DNA from: Acanthosepion esculentum
Taxonomy: Eukaryota; Mollusca; Cephalopoda; Sepiida; Sepiidae
Assembly (NCBI GenBank): GCA_964036315.1
Contig: OZ038517.1
Span: 15,254,013-15,318,012 of the forward strand
DNA: 64,000 nt
Direction of reading: 5' to 3'
Shown: piece by piece, positions 32,936 through 46,800 of the stretch
Layout of the letters: the number at the start of each line of letters is the position of its first letter
Position numbering within the stretch: position 1 is the first letter of the stretch
Program-made: the position numbers and the translations under genes
Notes under the pieces: model-generated
Databases searched by the model: none
What the model was told of the DNA's origin: nothing
The model's input: the letters and a program-made list of their open reading frames with translations, nothing else

Positions 32936-33857
32936 GGATGTGGCCAGAGGGTTGGGATAAAAAGAATCAATAATAAGATGGAATCAACCTAGTAATAAAA
33001 TAATAGGAATAATGATGAGTGGATGTGGCCAGAGGGTTGGGATAAAAAGAATCAATAATAAGATGGAATGAAACTAGTAAGAAAATAATAGGAATAATGA
33101 AGACTGAATCTGGCCAGTGGGTTGGGATAAATGCATCAATAATAAGATGGAATCAAAGTAGTAATAAAATAATAGGAATAATGAAGAGTGGATGTGGCCA
33201 GAGGGTTGGGATAAAAAGAATCAATAAGATGGAATGAAACTAGTAAGAAAATAATAGGAATAATGAAGACTGAATCTGGCCAGTGGGTTGGGATAAATGC
33301 ATCAATAATAAGATGGAATCAAAGTAGTAATAAAATAATAGGAATAATGAAGAGTGGATGTGGCCAGAGGGTTGGGATAAAAAGCATCAATAATAAGATG
33401 GAATGAAACTAGTAAGAAAATAATAGGAATAATGAAGACTGAATCTGGCCAGTGGGTTGGGATAAATGCATCAATAATAAGATGGAATCAAAGTAGTAAT
33501 AAAATAATAGGAATAATGAAGAGTGGAGGTGGCCAGAGGGTTTTGATAAAAGACTCAATAATAAGATTGAATCAAACTGGTAATAAAATAATAGGAATAA
33601 TGAATTGTGGATGTGGCCAGAGGTTTGGGATAAAAATAATTAATAATAAGATGGAATCAATCTAGTAATAAAATAATAGGAATAATGATGAGTGGATGTG
33701 GCCAGAGGGTTGGGATAAAAAGAATCAATAATAAGATGGAATGAAACTAGTAAGAAAATAATAGGAATAATAAAGACTGAATCTGGCCAGTGGGTTGGGA
33801 TAAATGCATCAATAATAAGATGGAATCAAAGTAGTAATAAAATAATAGGAATAATGA

Positions 33858-35805
33858 AGAGTGGATGTGGCCAGAGGGTTGGGATAAAAAGAATCAATAA
33901 TAAGATGGAATGAAACTAGTAAGAAAATAATAGGAATAATGAAGACTGAATCTGGCCAGTGGGTTGGGATAAATGCATCAATAATAAGATGGAATCAAAG
34001 TAGTAATAAAATAATAGGAATAATGAAGAGTGGATGTGGCCAGAGGGTTGGGATAAAAAGAATCAATAATAAGATGGAATGAAACTAGTAAGAAAATAAT
34101 AGGAATAATGAAGACTGAATCTGGCCAGTGGGTTGGGATAAATGCATCAATAATAAGATGGAATCAAAGTAGTAATAAAATAATAGGAATAATGAAGAGT
34201 GGAGGTGGCCAGAGGGTTTTGATAAAAGACTCAATAATAAGATTGAATCAAACTGGTAATAAAATAATAGGAATAATGAATTGTGGATGTGGCCAGAGGT
34301 TTGGGATAAAAATAATTAATAATAAGATGGAATCAAACTAGTAATCAAATAATAGGAATAATTAAAAGTGGATGTGGCCAGAGTGTTGGGATAAAAAGAA
34401 TCAATAATAAGATGGAATCAACCTAGTAATAAAATAATAGGAATAATGATGAGTGGATGTGGCCAGAGGGTTGGGATAAAAAGAATCAATAATAAGATGG
34501 AATGAAACTAGTAAGAAAATAATAGGAATAATGATGAGTGGATGTGGCCAGAGGGTTGGGATAAAAAGAATCAATAATAAGATGGAATCAACCTAGTAAT
34601 AAAATAATAGGAATAATGATGAGTGGATGTGGCCAGAGGGTTGGGATAAAAAGAATCAATAATAAGATGGAATGAAACTAGTAAGAAAATAATAGGAATA
34701 ATGAAGACTGAATCTGGCCAGTGGGTTGGGATAAATGCATCAATAATAAGATGGAATCAAAGTAGTAATAAAATAATAGGAATAATGAAGAGTGGAGGTG
34801 GCCAGAGGGTTTTGATAAAAGAATCAATAATAAGATTGAATCAAACTGGTAATAAAATAATAGGAATAATGAATTGTGGATGTGGCCAGAGGTTTGGGAT
34901 AAAAATAATTAATAATAAGATGGAATCTAACTAGTAATCAAATAATAGGAATAATTAAAAGTGGATGTGGCCAGAGTGTTGGGATAAAAAGAATCAATAA
35001 TAAGATGGAATCAACCTAGTAATAAAATAATAGGAATAATGATGAGTGGATGTGGCCAGAGGGTTGGGATAAAAAGAATCAATAATAAGATGGAATGAAA
35101 CTAGTAAGAAAATAATAGGAATAATGATGAGTGGATGTGGCCAGAGGGTTGGGATAAAAAGAATCAATAATAAGATGGAATCAACCTAGTAATAAAATAA
35201 TAGGAATAATGATGAGTGGATGTGGCCAGAGGGTTGGGATAAAAAGAATCAATAATAAGATGGAATGAAACTAGTAAGAAAATAATAGGAATAATGAAGA
35301 CTGAATCTGGCCAGTGGGTTGGGATAAATGCATCAATAATAAGATGGAATCAAAGTAGTAATAAAATAATAGGAATAATGAAGAGTGGATCTGGCCAGAG
35401 GGTTTTGATAAAAGAATCAATAATAAGATTGAATCAAACTGGTAATAAAATAATAGGAATAATGAATTGTGGATGTGGCCAGAGGTTTGGGATAAAAATA
35501 ATTAATAATAAGATGGAATCAAACTAGTAATCAAATAATAGGAATAATTAAAAGTGGATGTGGCCAGAGTGTTGGGATAAAAAGAATCAATAATAAGATG
35601 GAATTAAACTAGTAAGAAAATAATAGGAATAATGATGAGTGGATGTGGCCAGAGGGTTGGGATAAAAAGCATCAATAATAAGATGGAATTAAACTAGTAA
35701 GAAAATAATAGGAATAATGAAGAGTGGATGTGGCCAGAGGGTTGGGATAAAAAGCATCAATAATAAGATGGCATCAAACTAGTAATAAAATAATAGGAAT
35801 AATGA
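33858..35805 (+). repeat. 1,948-bp super-repeat, copy 1 (contains 593-bp heptamers)
   Basis: The marker AAGACTGAATCTGG followed by GGGATAAATGCATC recurs with a 593-bp period at 34108, 34701 and 35294. Each 593-bp unit is seven monomers and includes private forms AACTGGTAATAAA, AGAGGTTTGGGATAAAAATA, GTAATCAAATAATAGG, AATTAAAAGTGG and ATCAACCTAG. Three heptamers plus two further monomers make 1,948 bp, which then repeats head-to-tail. Confidence 0.85.
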
Positions 35806-37753
35806 AGAGTGGATGTGGCCAGAGGGTTGGGATAAAAAGAATCAATAATAAGATGGAATGAAACTAGTAAGAAAATAATAGGAATAATGAAGACTGAATC
35901 TGGCCAGTGGGTTGGGATAAATGCATCAATAATAAGATGGAATCAAAGTAGTAATAAAATAATAGGAATAATGAAGAGTGGATGTGGCCAGAGGGTTGGG
36001 ATAAAAAGAATCAATAATAAGATGGAATGAAACTAGTAAGAAAATAATAGGAATAATGAAGACTGAATCTGGCCAGTGGGTTGGGATAAATGCATCAATA
36101 ATAAGATGGAATCAAAGTAGTAATAAAATAATAGGAATAATGAAGAGTGGAGGTGGCCAGAGGGTTTTGATAAAAGAATCAATAATAAGATTGAATCAAA
36201 CTGGTAATAAAATAATAGGAATAATGAATTGTGGATGTGGCCAGAGGTTTGGGATAAAAATAATTAATAATAAGATGGAATCAAACTAGTAATCAAATAA
36301 TAGGAATAATTAAAAGTGGATGTGGCCAGAGTGTTGGGATAAAAAGAATCAATAATAAGATGGAATCAACCTAGTAATAAAATAATAGGAATAATGATGA
36401 GTGGATGTGGCCAGAGGGTTGGGATAAAAAGAATCAATAATAAGATGGAATGAAACTAGTAAGAAAATAATAGGAATAATGATGAGTGGATGTGGCCAGA
36501 GGGTTGGGATAAAAAGAATCAATAATAAGATGGAATCAACCTAGTAATAAAATAATAGGAATAATGATGAGTGGATGTGGCCAGAGGGTTGGGATAAAAA
36601 GAATCAATAATAAGATGGAATGAAACTAGTAAGAAAATAATAGGAATAATGAAGACTGAATCTGGCCAGTGGGTTGGGATAAATGCATCAATAATAAGAT
36701 GGAATCAAAGTAGTAATAAAATAATAGGAATAATGAAGAGTGGAGGTGGCCAGAGGGTTTTGATAAAAGAATCAATAATAAGATTGAATCAAACTGGTAA
36801 TAAAATAATAGGAATAATGAATTGTGGATGTGGCCAGAGGTTTGGGATAAAAATAATTAATAATAAGATGGAATCAAACTAGTAATCAAATAATAGGAAT
36901 AATTAAAAGTGGATGTGGCCAGAGTGTTGGGATAAAAAGAATCAATAATAAGATGGAATCAACCTAGTAATAAAATAATAGGAATAATGATGAGTGGATG
37001 TGGCCAGAGGGTTGGGATAAAAAGAATCAATAATAAGATGGAATGAAACTAGTAAGAAAATAATAGGAATAATGATGAGTGGATGTGGCCAGAGGGTTGG
37101 GATAAAAAGAATCAATAATAAGATGGAATCAACCTAGTAATAAAATAATAGGAATAATGATGAGTGGATGTGGCCAGAGGGTTGGGATAAAAAGAATCAA
37201 TAATAAGATGGAATGAAACTAGTAAGAAAATAATAGGAATAATGAAGACTGAATCTGGCCAGTGGGTTGGGATAAATGCATCAATAATAAGATGGAATCA
37301 AAGTAGTAATAAAATAATAGGAATAATGAAGAGTGGATCTGGCCAGAGGGTTTTGATAAAAGAATCAATAATAAGATTGAATCAAACTGGTAATAAAATA
37401 ATAGGAATAATGAATTGTGGATGTGGCCAGAGGTTTGGGATAAAAATAATTAATAATAAGATGGAATCAAACTAGTAATCAAATAATAGGAATAATTAAA
37501 AGTGGATGTGGCCAGAGTGTTGGGATAAAAAGAATCAATAATAAGATGGAATTAAACTAGTAAGAAAATAATAGGAATAATGATGAGTGGATGTGGCCAG
37601 AGGGTTGGGATAAAAAGCATCAATAATAAGATGGAATTAAACTAGTAAGAAAATAATAGGAATAATGAAGAGTGGATGTGGCCAGAGGGTTGGGATAAAA
37701 AGCATCAATAATAAGATGGCATCAAACTAGTAATAAAATAATAGGAATAATGA
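35806..37753 (+). repeat. 1,948-bp super-repeat, copy 2
   Basis: The heptamer markers recur at 36056, 36649 and 37242, each 1,948 bp after its partner. The rare AAGATGGCATC variant (35771 and 37719) keeps the same offset. The copies diverge just after about 37755. Confidence 0.85.
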
Positions 37754-37899
37754 AGAGTGGATCTGGCCAGAGGGTTGGGATAAAAAGCATCAATAATAAG
37801 ATGGAATGAAACTAGTAAGAAAATAATAGGAATAATGAAGAGTGGATCTGGCCAGAGGGTTGGGATAAAAAGCATCAATAATAAGATGGAATCAAACTG

Positions 37900-40800
37900 G
37901 TAATAAAATAATAGGAATAATGAATTGTGGATGTGGCCAGAGGTTTGGGATAAAAATAATTAATAATAAGATGGAATCAAACTAGTAATCAAATAATAGG
38001 AATAATTAAAAGTGGATGTGGCCAGAGTGTTGGGATAAAAAGAATCAATAATAAGATGGAATCAACCTAGTAATAAAATAATAGGAATAATGATGAGTGG
38101 ATGTGGCCAGAGGGTTGGGATAAAAAGAATCAATAATAAGATGGAATGAAACTAGTAAGAAAATAATAGGAATAATGATGAGTGGATGTGGCCAGAGGGT
38201 TGGGATAAAAAGAATCAATAATAAGATGGAATCAACCTAGTAATAAAATAATAGGAATAATGATGAGTGGATGTGGCCAGAGTGTTGGGATAAAAAGAAT
38301 CAATAATAAGATGGAATGAAACTAGTAAGAAAATAATAGGAATAATGATGAGTGGATGTGGCCAGAGGGTTGGGATAAAAAGAATCAATAATAAGATGGA
38401 ATCAACCTAGTAATAAAATAATAGGAATAATGATGAGTGGATGTGGCCAGAGGGTTGGGATAAAAAGAATCAATAATAAGATGGAATGAAACTAGTAAGA
38501 AAATAATAGGAATAATGATGAGTGGATGTGGCCAGAGGGTTGGGATAAAAAGAATCAATAATAAGATGGAATGAAACTAGTAAGAAAATAATAGGAATAA
38601 TGATGAGTGGATGTGGCCAGAGGGTTGGGATAAAAAGAATCAATAATAAGATGGAATCAACCTAGTAATAAAATAATAGGAATAATGATGAGTGGATGTG
38701 GCCAGAGGGTTGGGATAAAAAGAATCAATAATAAGATGGAATCAACCTAGTAATAATATAATAGGAATAATGATGAGTGGATGTGGCCAGAGTGTTGGGA
38801 TAAAAAGAATCAATAATAAGATGGAATGAAACTAGTAATAAAATAATAGGAATAATGAATTGTGGGTCTGGCCAGAGGGTTGGGATAAAAAGCATCAATA
38901 ATAAGATGGAATGAAACTAGTAATAAAATAATAGGAATAATGAAGAGTGGGTCTGGCCAGAGGGTTGGGATAAAAAGCATCAATAATAAGATGGAATGAA
39001 ACTAGTAATAAAATAATAGGAATAATGAAGAGTGGATCTGGCCAGAGGGTTGGGATAAAAAGCATCAATAATAAGATGGAATGAAACTAGCAATAAAATA
39101 ATAGGAATAATGATGAGTGGATGTGGCCAGAGGGTTGGGATAAAAAGAATCAATAATAAGATGGAATGAAACTAGTAAGAAAATAATAGGAATAATGATG
39201 AGTGGGTCTGGCCAGAGGGTTGGGATAAAAAGCATCAATAATAAGATGGAATGAAACTAGTAATAAAATAATAGGAATAATGAAGATTGGATCTGGCCAG
39301 AGGGTTGGGATAAAAAGCATCAATAATAAGATGGAATGAAACTAGCAATAAAATAATAGGAATAATGAAGAGTGGGTCTGGCCAGAGGGTTGGGATAAAA
39401 AGCATCAATAATAAGATGGAATGAAACTAGTAATAAAATAATAGGAATAATGAAGAGTGGGTCTGGCCAGAGGGTTGGGATAAAAAGCATCAATAATAAG
39501 ATGGAATGAAACTAGCAATAAAATAATAGGAATAATGATGAGTGGATGTGGCCAGAGGGTTGGGATAAAAAGAATCAATAATAAGATGGAATGAAACTAG
39601 TAAGAAAATAATAGGAATAATGATGAGTGGATGTGGCCAGAGGGTTGGGATAAAAAGAATCAATAATAAGATGGAATGAAACTAGTAATAAAATAATAGG
39701 AATAATGAAGAGTGGGTCTGGCCAGAGGGTTGGGATAAAAAGCATCAATAATAAGATGGAATCAACCTAGTAATAATATAATAGGAATAATGAAGAGTGG
39801 ATCTGGCCAGAGGGTTGGGATAAAAAGCATCAATAATAAGATGGAATGAAACTAGTAATAAAATAATAGGAATAATGAAGAGTGGGTCTGGCCAGAGGGT
39901 TGGGATAAAAAGCATCAATAATAAGATGGAATGAAACTAGTAATAAAATAATAGGAATAATGAAGAGTGGATCTGGCCAGAGGGTTGGGATAAAAAGCAT
40001 CAATAATAAGATGGAATGAAACTAGCAATAAAATAATAGGAATAATGATGAGTGGATGTGGCCAGAGGGTTGGGATAAAAAGAATCAATAATAAGATGGA
40101 ATGAAACTAGTAAGAAAATAATAGGAATAATGATGAGTGGATGTGGCCAGAGGGTTGGGATAAAAAGAATCAATAATAAGATGGAATGAAACTAGTAATA
40201 AAATAATAGGAATAATGATGAGTGGATGTGGCCAGAGTGTTGGGATAAAAAGAATCAATAATAAGATGGAATGAAACTAGTAAGAAAATAATAGGAATAA
40301 TGATGAGTGGATGTGGCCAGAGGGTTGGGATAAAAAGAATCAATAATAAGATGGAATCAACCTAGTAATAATATAATAGGAATAATGATGAGTGGATGTG
40401 GCCAGAGTGTTGGGATAAAAAGAATCAATAATAAGATGGAATGAAACTAGTAAGAAAATAATAGGAATAATGATGAGTGGATGTGGCCAGAGGGTTGGGA
40501 TAAAAAGAATCAATAATAAGATGGAATGAAACTAGTAATAATATAATAGGAATAATGATGAGTGGATGTGGCCAGAGGGTTGGGATAAAAAGAATCAATA
40601 ATAAGATGGAATGAAACTAGTAAGAAAATAATAGGAATAATGATGAGTGGATGTGGCCAGAGGGTTGGGATAAAAAGAATCAATAATAAGATGGAATCAA
40701 CCTAGTAATAAAATAATAGGAATAATGAAGAGTGGATGTGGCCAGAGGGTTGGGATAAAAAGAATCAATAATAAGATGGAATGAAACTAGTAAGAAAATA

Positions 40801-43800
40801 ATAGGAATAATGATGAGTGCATGTGGCCAGAGGGTTGGGATAAAAAGAATCAATAATAAGATGGAATGAAACTAGTAAGAAAATAATAGGAATAATGATG
40901 AGTGGATGTGGCCAGAGTGTTGGGATAAAAAGAATCAATAATAAGATGGAATGAAACTAGTAAGAAAATAATAGGAATAATGATGAGTGGATGTGGCCAG
41001 AGGGTTGGGATAAAAAGAATCAATAATAAGATGGAATCAACCTAGTAATAAAATAATAGGAATAATGAAGAGTGGATGTGGCCAGAGGGTTGGGATAAAA
41101 AGAATCAATAATAAGATGGAATGAAACTAGTAAGAAAATAATAGGAATAATGATGAGTGGATGTGGCCAGAGGGTTGGGATAAAAAGAATCAATAATAAG
41201 ATGGAATGAAACTAGTAAGAAAATAATAGGAATAATGATGAGTGGATGTGGCCAGAGGGTTGGGATAAAAAGAATCAATAATAAGATGGAATGAAACTAG
41301 TAATAAAATAATAGGAATAATGATGAGTGGATGTGGCCAGAGTGTTGGGATAAAAAGAATCAATAATAAGATGGAATGAAACTAGTAAGAAAATAATAGG
41401 AATAATGATGAGTGGATGTGGCGAGAGGGTTGGGATAAAAAGAATCAATAATAAGATGGAATCAACCTAGTAATAATATAATAGGAATAATGATGAGTGG
41501 ATGTGGCCAGAGTGTTGGGATAAAAAGAATCAATAATAAGATGGAATGAAACTAGTAATAATATAATAGGAATAATGATGAGTGGATGTGGCCAGAGGGT
41601 TGGGATAAAAAGAATCAATAATAAGATGGAATGAAACTAGTAAGAAAATAATAGGAATAATGATGAGTGGATGTGGCCAGAGGGTTGGGATAAAAAGAAT
41701 CAATAATAAGATGGAATGAAACTAGCAATAATATAATAGGAATAATGATGAGTGGATGTGGCCAGAGGGTTGGGATAAAAAGAATCAATAATAAGATGGA
41801 ATGAAACTAGTAATAATATAATAGGAATAATGATGAGTGGATGTGGCCAGAGGGTTGGGATAAAAAGAATCAATAATAAGATGGAATGAAACTAGTAAGA
41901 AAATAATAGGAATAATGATGAGTGGATGTGGCCAGAGGGTTGGGATAAAAAGAATCAATAATAAGATGGAATGAAACTAGTAAGAAAATAATAGGAATAA
42001 TGATGAGTGGATGTGGCCAGAGGGTTGGGATAAAAAGAATCAATAATAAGATGGAATGAAACTAGTAAGAAAATAATAGGAATAATGATGAGTGGATGTG
42101 GCCAGAGGGTTGGGATAAAAAGAATCAATAATAAGATGGAATGAAACTAGCAATAATATAATAGGAATAATGATGAGTGGATGTGGCCAGAGGGTTGGGA
42201 TAAAAAGAATCAATAATAAGATGGAATGAAACTAGTAATAATATAATAGGAATAATGATGAGTGGATGTGGCCAGAGGGTTGGGATAAAAAGAATCAATA
42301 ATAAGATGGAATGAAACTAGTAAGAAAATAATAGGAATAATGATGAGTGGATGTGGCCAGAGGGTTGGGATAAAAAGAATCAATAATAAGATGGAATGAA
42401 ACTAGTAAGAAAATAATAGGAATAATGATGAGTGGATGTGGCCAGAGGGTTGGGATAAAAAGAATCAATAATAAGATGGAATGAAACTAGTAAGAAAATA
42501 ATAGGAATAATGATGAGTGGATGTGGCCAGAGGGTTGGGATAAAAAGAATCAATAATAAGATGGAATGAAACTAGTAAGAAAATAATAGGAATAATGATG
42601 AGTGGATGTGGCCAGAGGGTTGGGATAAAAAGAATCAATAATAAGATGGAATGAAACTAGTAAGAAAATAATAGGAATAATGATGAGTGGATGTGGCCAG
42701 AGGGTTGGGATAAAAAGAATCAATAATAAGATGGAATGAAACTAGTAAGAAAATAATAGGAATAATGATGAGTGGATGTGGCCAGAGGGTTGGGATAAAA
42801 AGAATCAATAATAAGATGGAATGAAACTAGTAAGAAAATAATAGGAATAATGATGAGTGGATGTGGCCAGAGGGTTGGGATAAAAAGAATCAATAATAAG
42901 ATGGAATGAAACTAGTAATAATATAATAGGAATAATGATGAGTGGATGTGGCCAGAGGGTTGGGATAAAAAGAATCAATAATAAGATGGAATGAAACTAG
43001 TAAGAAAATAATAGGAATAATGATGAGTGGATGTGGCCAGAGGGTTGGGATAAAAAGAATCAATAATAAGATGGAATGAAACTAGTAATAAAATAATAGG
43101 AATAATGATGAGTGGATGTGGCCAGAGGGTTGGGATAAAAAGAATCAATAATAAGATGGAATGAAACTAGTAATAATATAATAGGAATAATGATGAGTGG
43201 ATGTGGCCAGAGGGTTGGGATAAAAAGAATCAATAATAAGATGGAATGAAACTAGTAAGAAAATAATAGGAATAATGATGAGTGGATGTGGCCAGAGGGT
43301 TGGGATAAAAAGAATCAATAATAAGATGGAATGAAACTAGTAATAATATAATAGGAATAATGATGAGTGGATGTGGCCAGAGGGTTGGGATAAAAAGAAT
43401 CAATAATAAGATGGAATGAAACTAGTAAGAAAATAATAGGAATAATGATGAGTGGATGTGGCCAGAGGGTTGGGATAAAAAGAATCAATAATAAGATGGA
43501 ATGAAACTAGCAATAATATAATAGGAATAATGATGAGTGGATGTGGCCAGAGGGTTGGGATAAAAAGAATCAATAATAAGATGGAATGAAACTAGTAATA
43601 ATATAATAGGAATAATGATGAGTGGATGTGGCCAGAGGGTTGGGATAAAAAGAATCAATAATAAGATGGAATGAAACTAGTAAGAAAATAATAGGAATAA
43701 TGATGAGTGGATGTGGCCAGAGGGTTGGGATAAAAAGAATCAATAATAAGATGGAATGAAACTAGTAAGAAAATAATAGGAATAATGATGAGTGGATGTG

Positions 43801-46800
43801 GCCAGAGGGTTGGGATAAAAAGAATCAATAATAAGATGGAATGAAACTAGTAAGAAAATAATAGGAATAATGATGAGTGGATGTGGCCAGAGGGTTGGGA
43901 TAAAAAGAATCAATAATAAGATGGAATGAAACTAGTAAGAAAATAATAGGAATAATGATGAGTGGATGTGGCCAGAGGGTTGGGATAAAAAGAATCAATA
44001 ATAAGATGGAATCAACCTAGTAATAAAATAATAGGAATAATGATGAGTGGATGTGGCCAGAGGGTTGGGATAAAAAGAATCAATAATAAGATGGAATGAA
44101 ACTAGTAAGAAAATAATAGGAATAATGATGAGTGGATGTGGCCAGAGGGTTGGGATAAAAAGAATCAATAATAAGATGGAATCAACCTAGTAATAATATA
44201 ATAGGAATAATGATGAGTGGATGTGGCCAGAGTGTTGGGATAAAAAGAATCAATAATAAGATGGAATGAAACTAGTAAGAAAATAATAGGAATAATGATG
44301 AGTGGATGTGGCCAGAGGGTTGGGATAAAAAGAATCAATAATAAGATGGAATGAAACTAGTAAGAAAATAATAGGAATAATGATGAGTGGATGTGGCCAG
44401 AGGGTTGGGATAAAAAGAATCAATAATAAGATGGAATCAACCTAGTAATAAAATAATAGGAATAATGATGAGTGGATGTGGCCAGAGTGTTGGGATAAAA
44501 AGAATCAATAATAAGATGGAATGAAACTAGTAAGAAAATAATAGGAATAATGATGAGTGGATGTGGCCAGAGGGTTGGGATAAAAAGAATCAATAATAAG
44601 ATGGAATCAACCTAGTAATAAAATAATAGGAGTAATGATGAGTGGATGTGGCCAGAGGGTTGGGATAAAAAGAATCAATAATAAGATGGAATCAACCTAG
44701 TAATAAAATAATAGGAATAATGATGAGTGGATGTGGCCAGAGTGTTGGGATAAAAAGAATCAATAATAAGATGGAATGAAACTAGTAAGAAAATAATAGG
44801 AATAATGATGAGTGGATGTGGCCAGAGGGTTGGGATAAAAAGAATCAATAATAAGATGGAATCAACCTAGTAATAAAATAATAGGAATAATGATGAGTGG
44901 ATGTGGCCAGAGGGTTGGGATAAAAAGAATCAATAATAAGATGGAATCAACCTAGTAATAAAATAATAGGAATAATGATGAGTGGATGTGGCCAGAGTGT
45001 TGGGATAAAAAGAATCAATAATAAGATGGAATGAAACTAGTAAGAAAATAATAGGAATAATGATGAGTGGATGTGGCCAGAGGGTTGGGATAAAAAGAAT
45101 CAATAATAAGATGGAATCAACCTAGTAATAAAATAATAGGAATAATGATGAGTGGATGTGGCCAGAGGGTTGGGATAAAAAGAATCAATAATAAGATGGA
45201 ATGAAACTAGTAAGAAAATAATAGGAATAATGATGAGTGGATGTGGCCAGAGGGTTGGGATAAAAAGAATCAATAATAAGATGGAATCAACCTAGTAATA
45301 AAATAATAGGAATAATGATGAGTGGATGTGGCCAGAGGGTTGGGATAAAAAGAATCAATAATAAGATGGAATCAACCTAGTAATAAAATAATAGGAATAA
45401 TGATGAGTGGATGTGGCCAGAGGGTTGGGATAAAAAGAATCAATAATAAGATGGAATCAACCTAGTAATAAAATAATAGGAATAATGATGAGTGGATGTG
45501 GCCAGAGTGTTGGGATAAAAAGAATCAATAATAAGATGGAATGAAACTAGTAAGAAAATAATAGGAATAATGATGAGTGGATGTGGCCAGAGGGTTGGGA
45601 TAAAAAGAATCAATAATAAGATGGAATCAACCTAGTAATAAAATAATAGGAATAATGATGAGTGGATGTGGCCAGAGGGTTGGGATAAAAAGAATCAATA
45701 ATAAGATGGAATCAACCTAGTAATAAAATAATAGGAATAATGATGAGTGGATGTGGCCAGAGTGTTGGGATAAAAAGAATCAATAATAAGATGGAATGAA
45801 ACTAGTAAGAAAATAATAGGAATAATGATGAGTGGATGTGGCCAGAGGGTTGGGATAAAAAGAATCAATAATAAGATGGAATCAACCTAGTAATAAAATA
45901 ATAGGAATAATGATGAGTGGATGTGGCCAGAGGGTTGGGATAAAAAGAATCAATAATAAGATGGAATGAAACTAGTAAGAAAATAATAGGAATAATGATG
46001 AGTGGATGTGGCCAGAGGGTTGGGATAAAAAGAATCAATAATAAGATGGAATCAACCTAGTAATAAAATAATAGGAATAATGATGAGTGGATGTGGCCAG
46101 AGGGTTGGGATAAAAAGAATCAATAATAAGATGGAATCAACCTAGTAATAATATAATAGGAATAATGATGAGTGGATGTGGCCAGAGGGTTGGTATAAAA
46201 AGAATCAATAATAAGATGGAATGAAACTAGTAAGAAAATAATAGGAATAATGATGAGTGGATGTGGCCAGAGGGTTGGGATAAAAAGAATCAATAATAAG
46301 ATGGAATCAACCTAGTAATAAAATAATAGGAATAATGATGAGTGGATGTGGCCAGAGTGTTGGGATAAAAAGAATCAATAATAAGATGGAATGAAACTAG
46401 TAAGAAAATAATAGGAATAATGATGAGTGGATGTGGCCAGAGGGTTGGGATAAAAAGAATCAATAATAAGATGGAATGAAACTAGTAAGAAAATAATAGG
46501 AATAATGATGAGTGGATGTGGCCAGAGGGTTGGGATAAAAAGAATCAATAATAAGATGGAATCAACCTAGTAATAAAATAATAGGAATAATGATGAGTGG
46601 ATGTGGCCAGAGGGTTGGGATAAAAAGAATCAATAATAAGATGGAATGAAACTAGTAAGAAAATAATAGGAATAATGATGAGTGGATGTGGCCAGAGGGT
46701 TGGGATAAAAAGAATCAATAATAAGATGGAATGAAACTAGTAATAAAATAATAGGAATAATGATGAGTGGATGTGGCCAGAGGGTTGGGATAAAAAGAAT

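Noticed and set aside
31277..37475. Family of 77-169-codon ORFs repeated through the array
   Set aside because: Same cause: short runs of 84-bp units or fortuitous frames in 85-bp units. No start context, domain or conservation beyond the DNA repeat.
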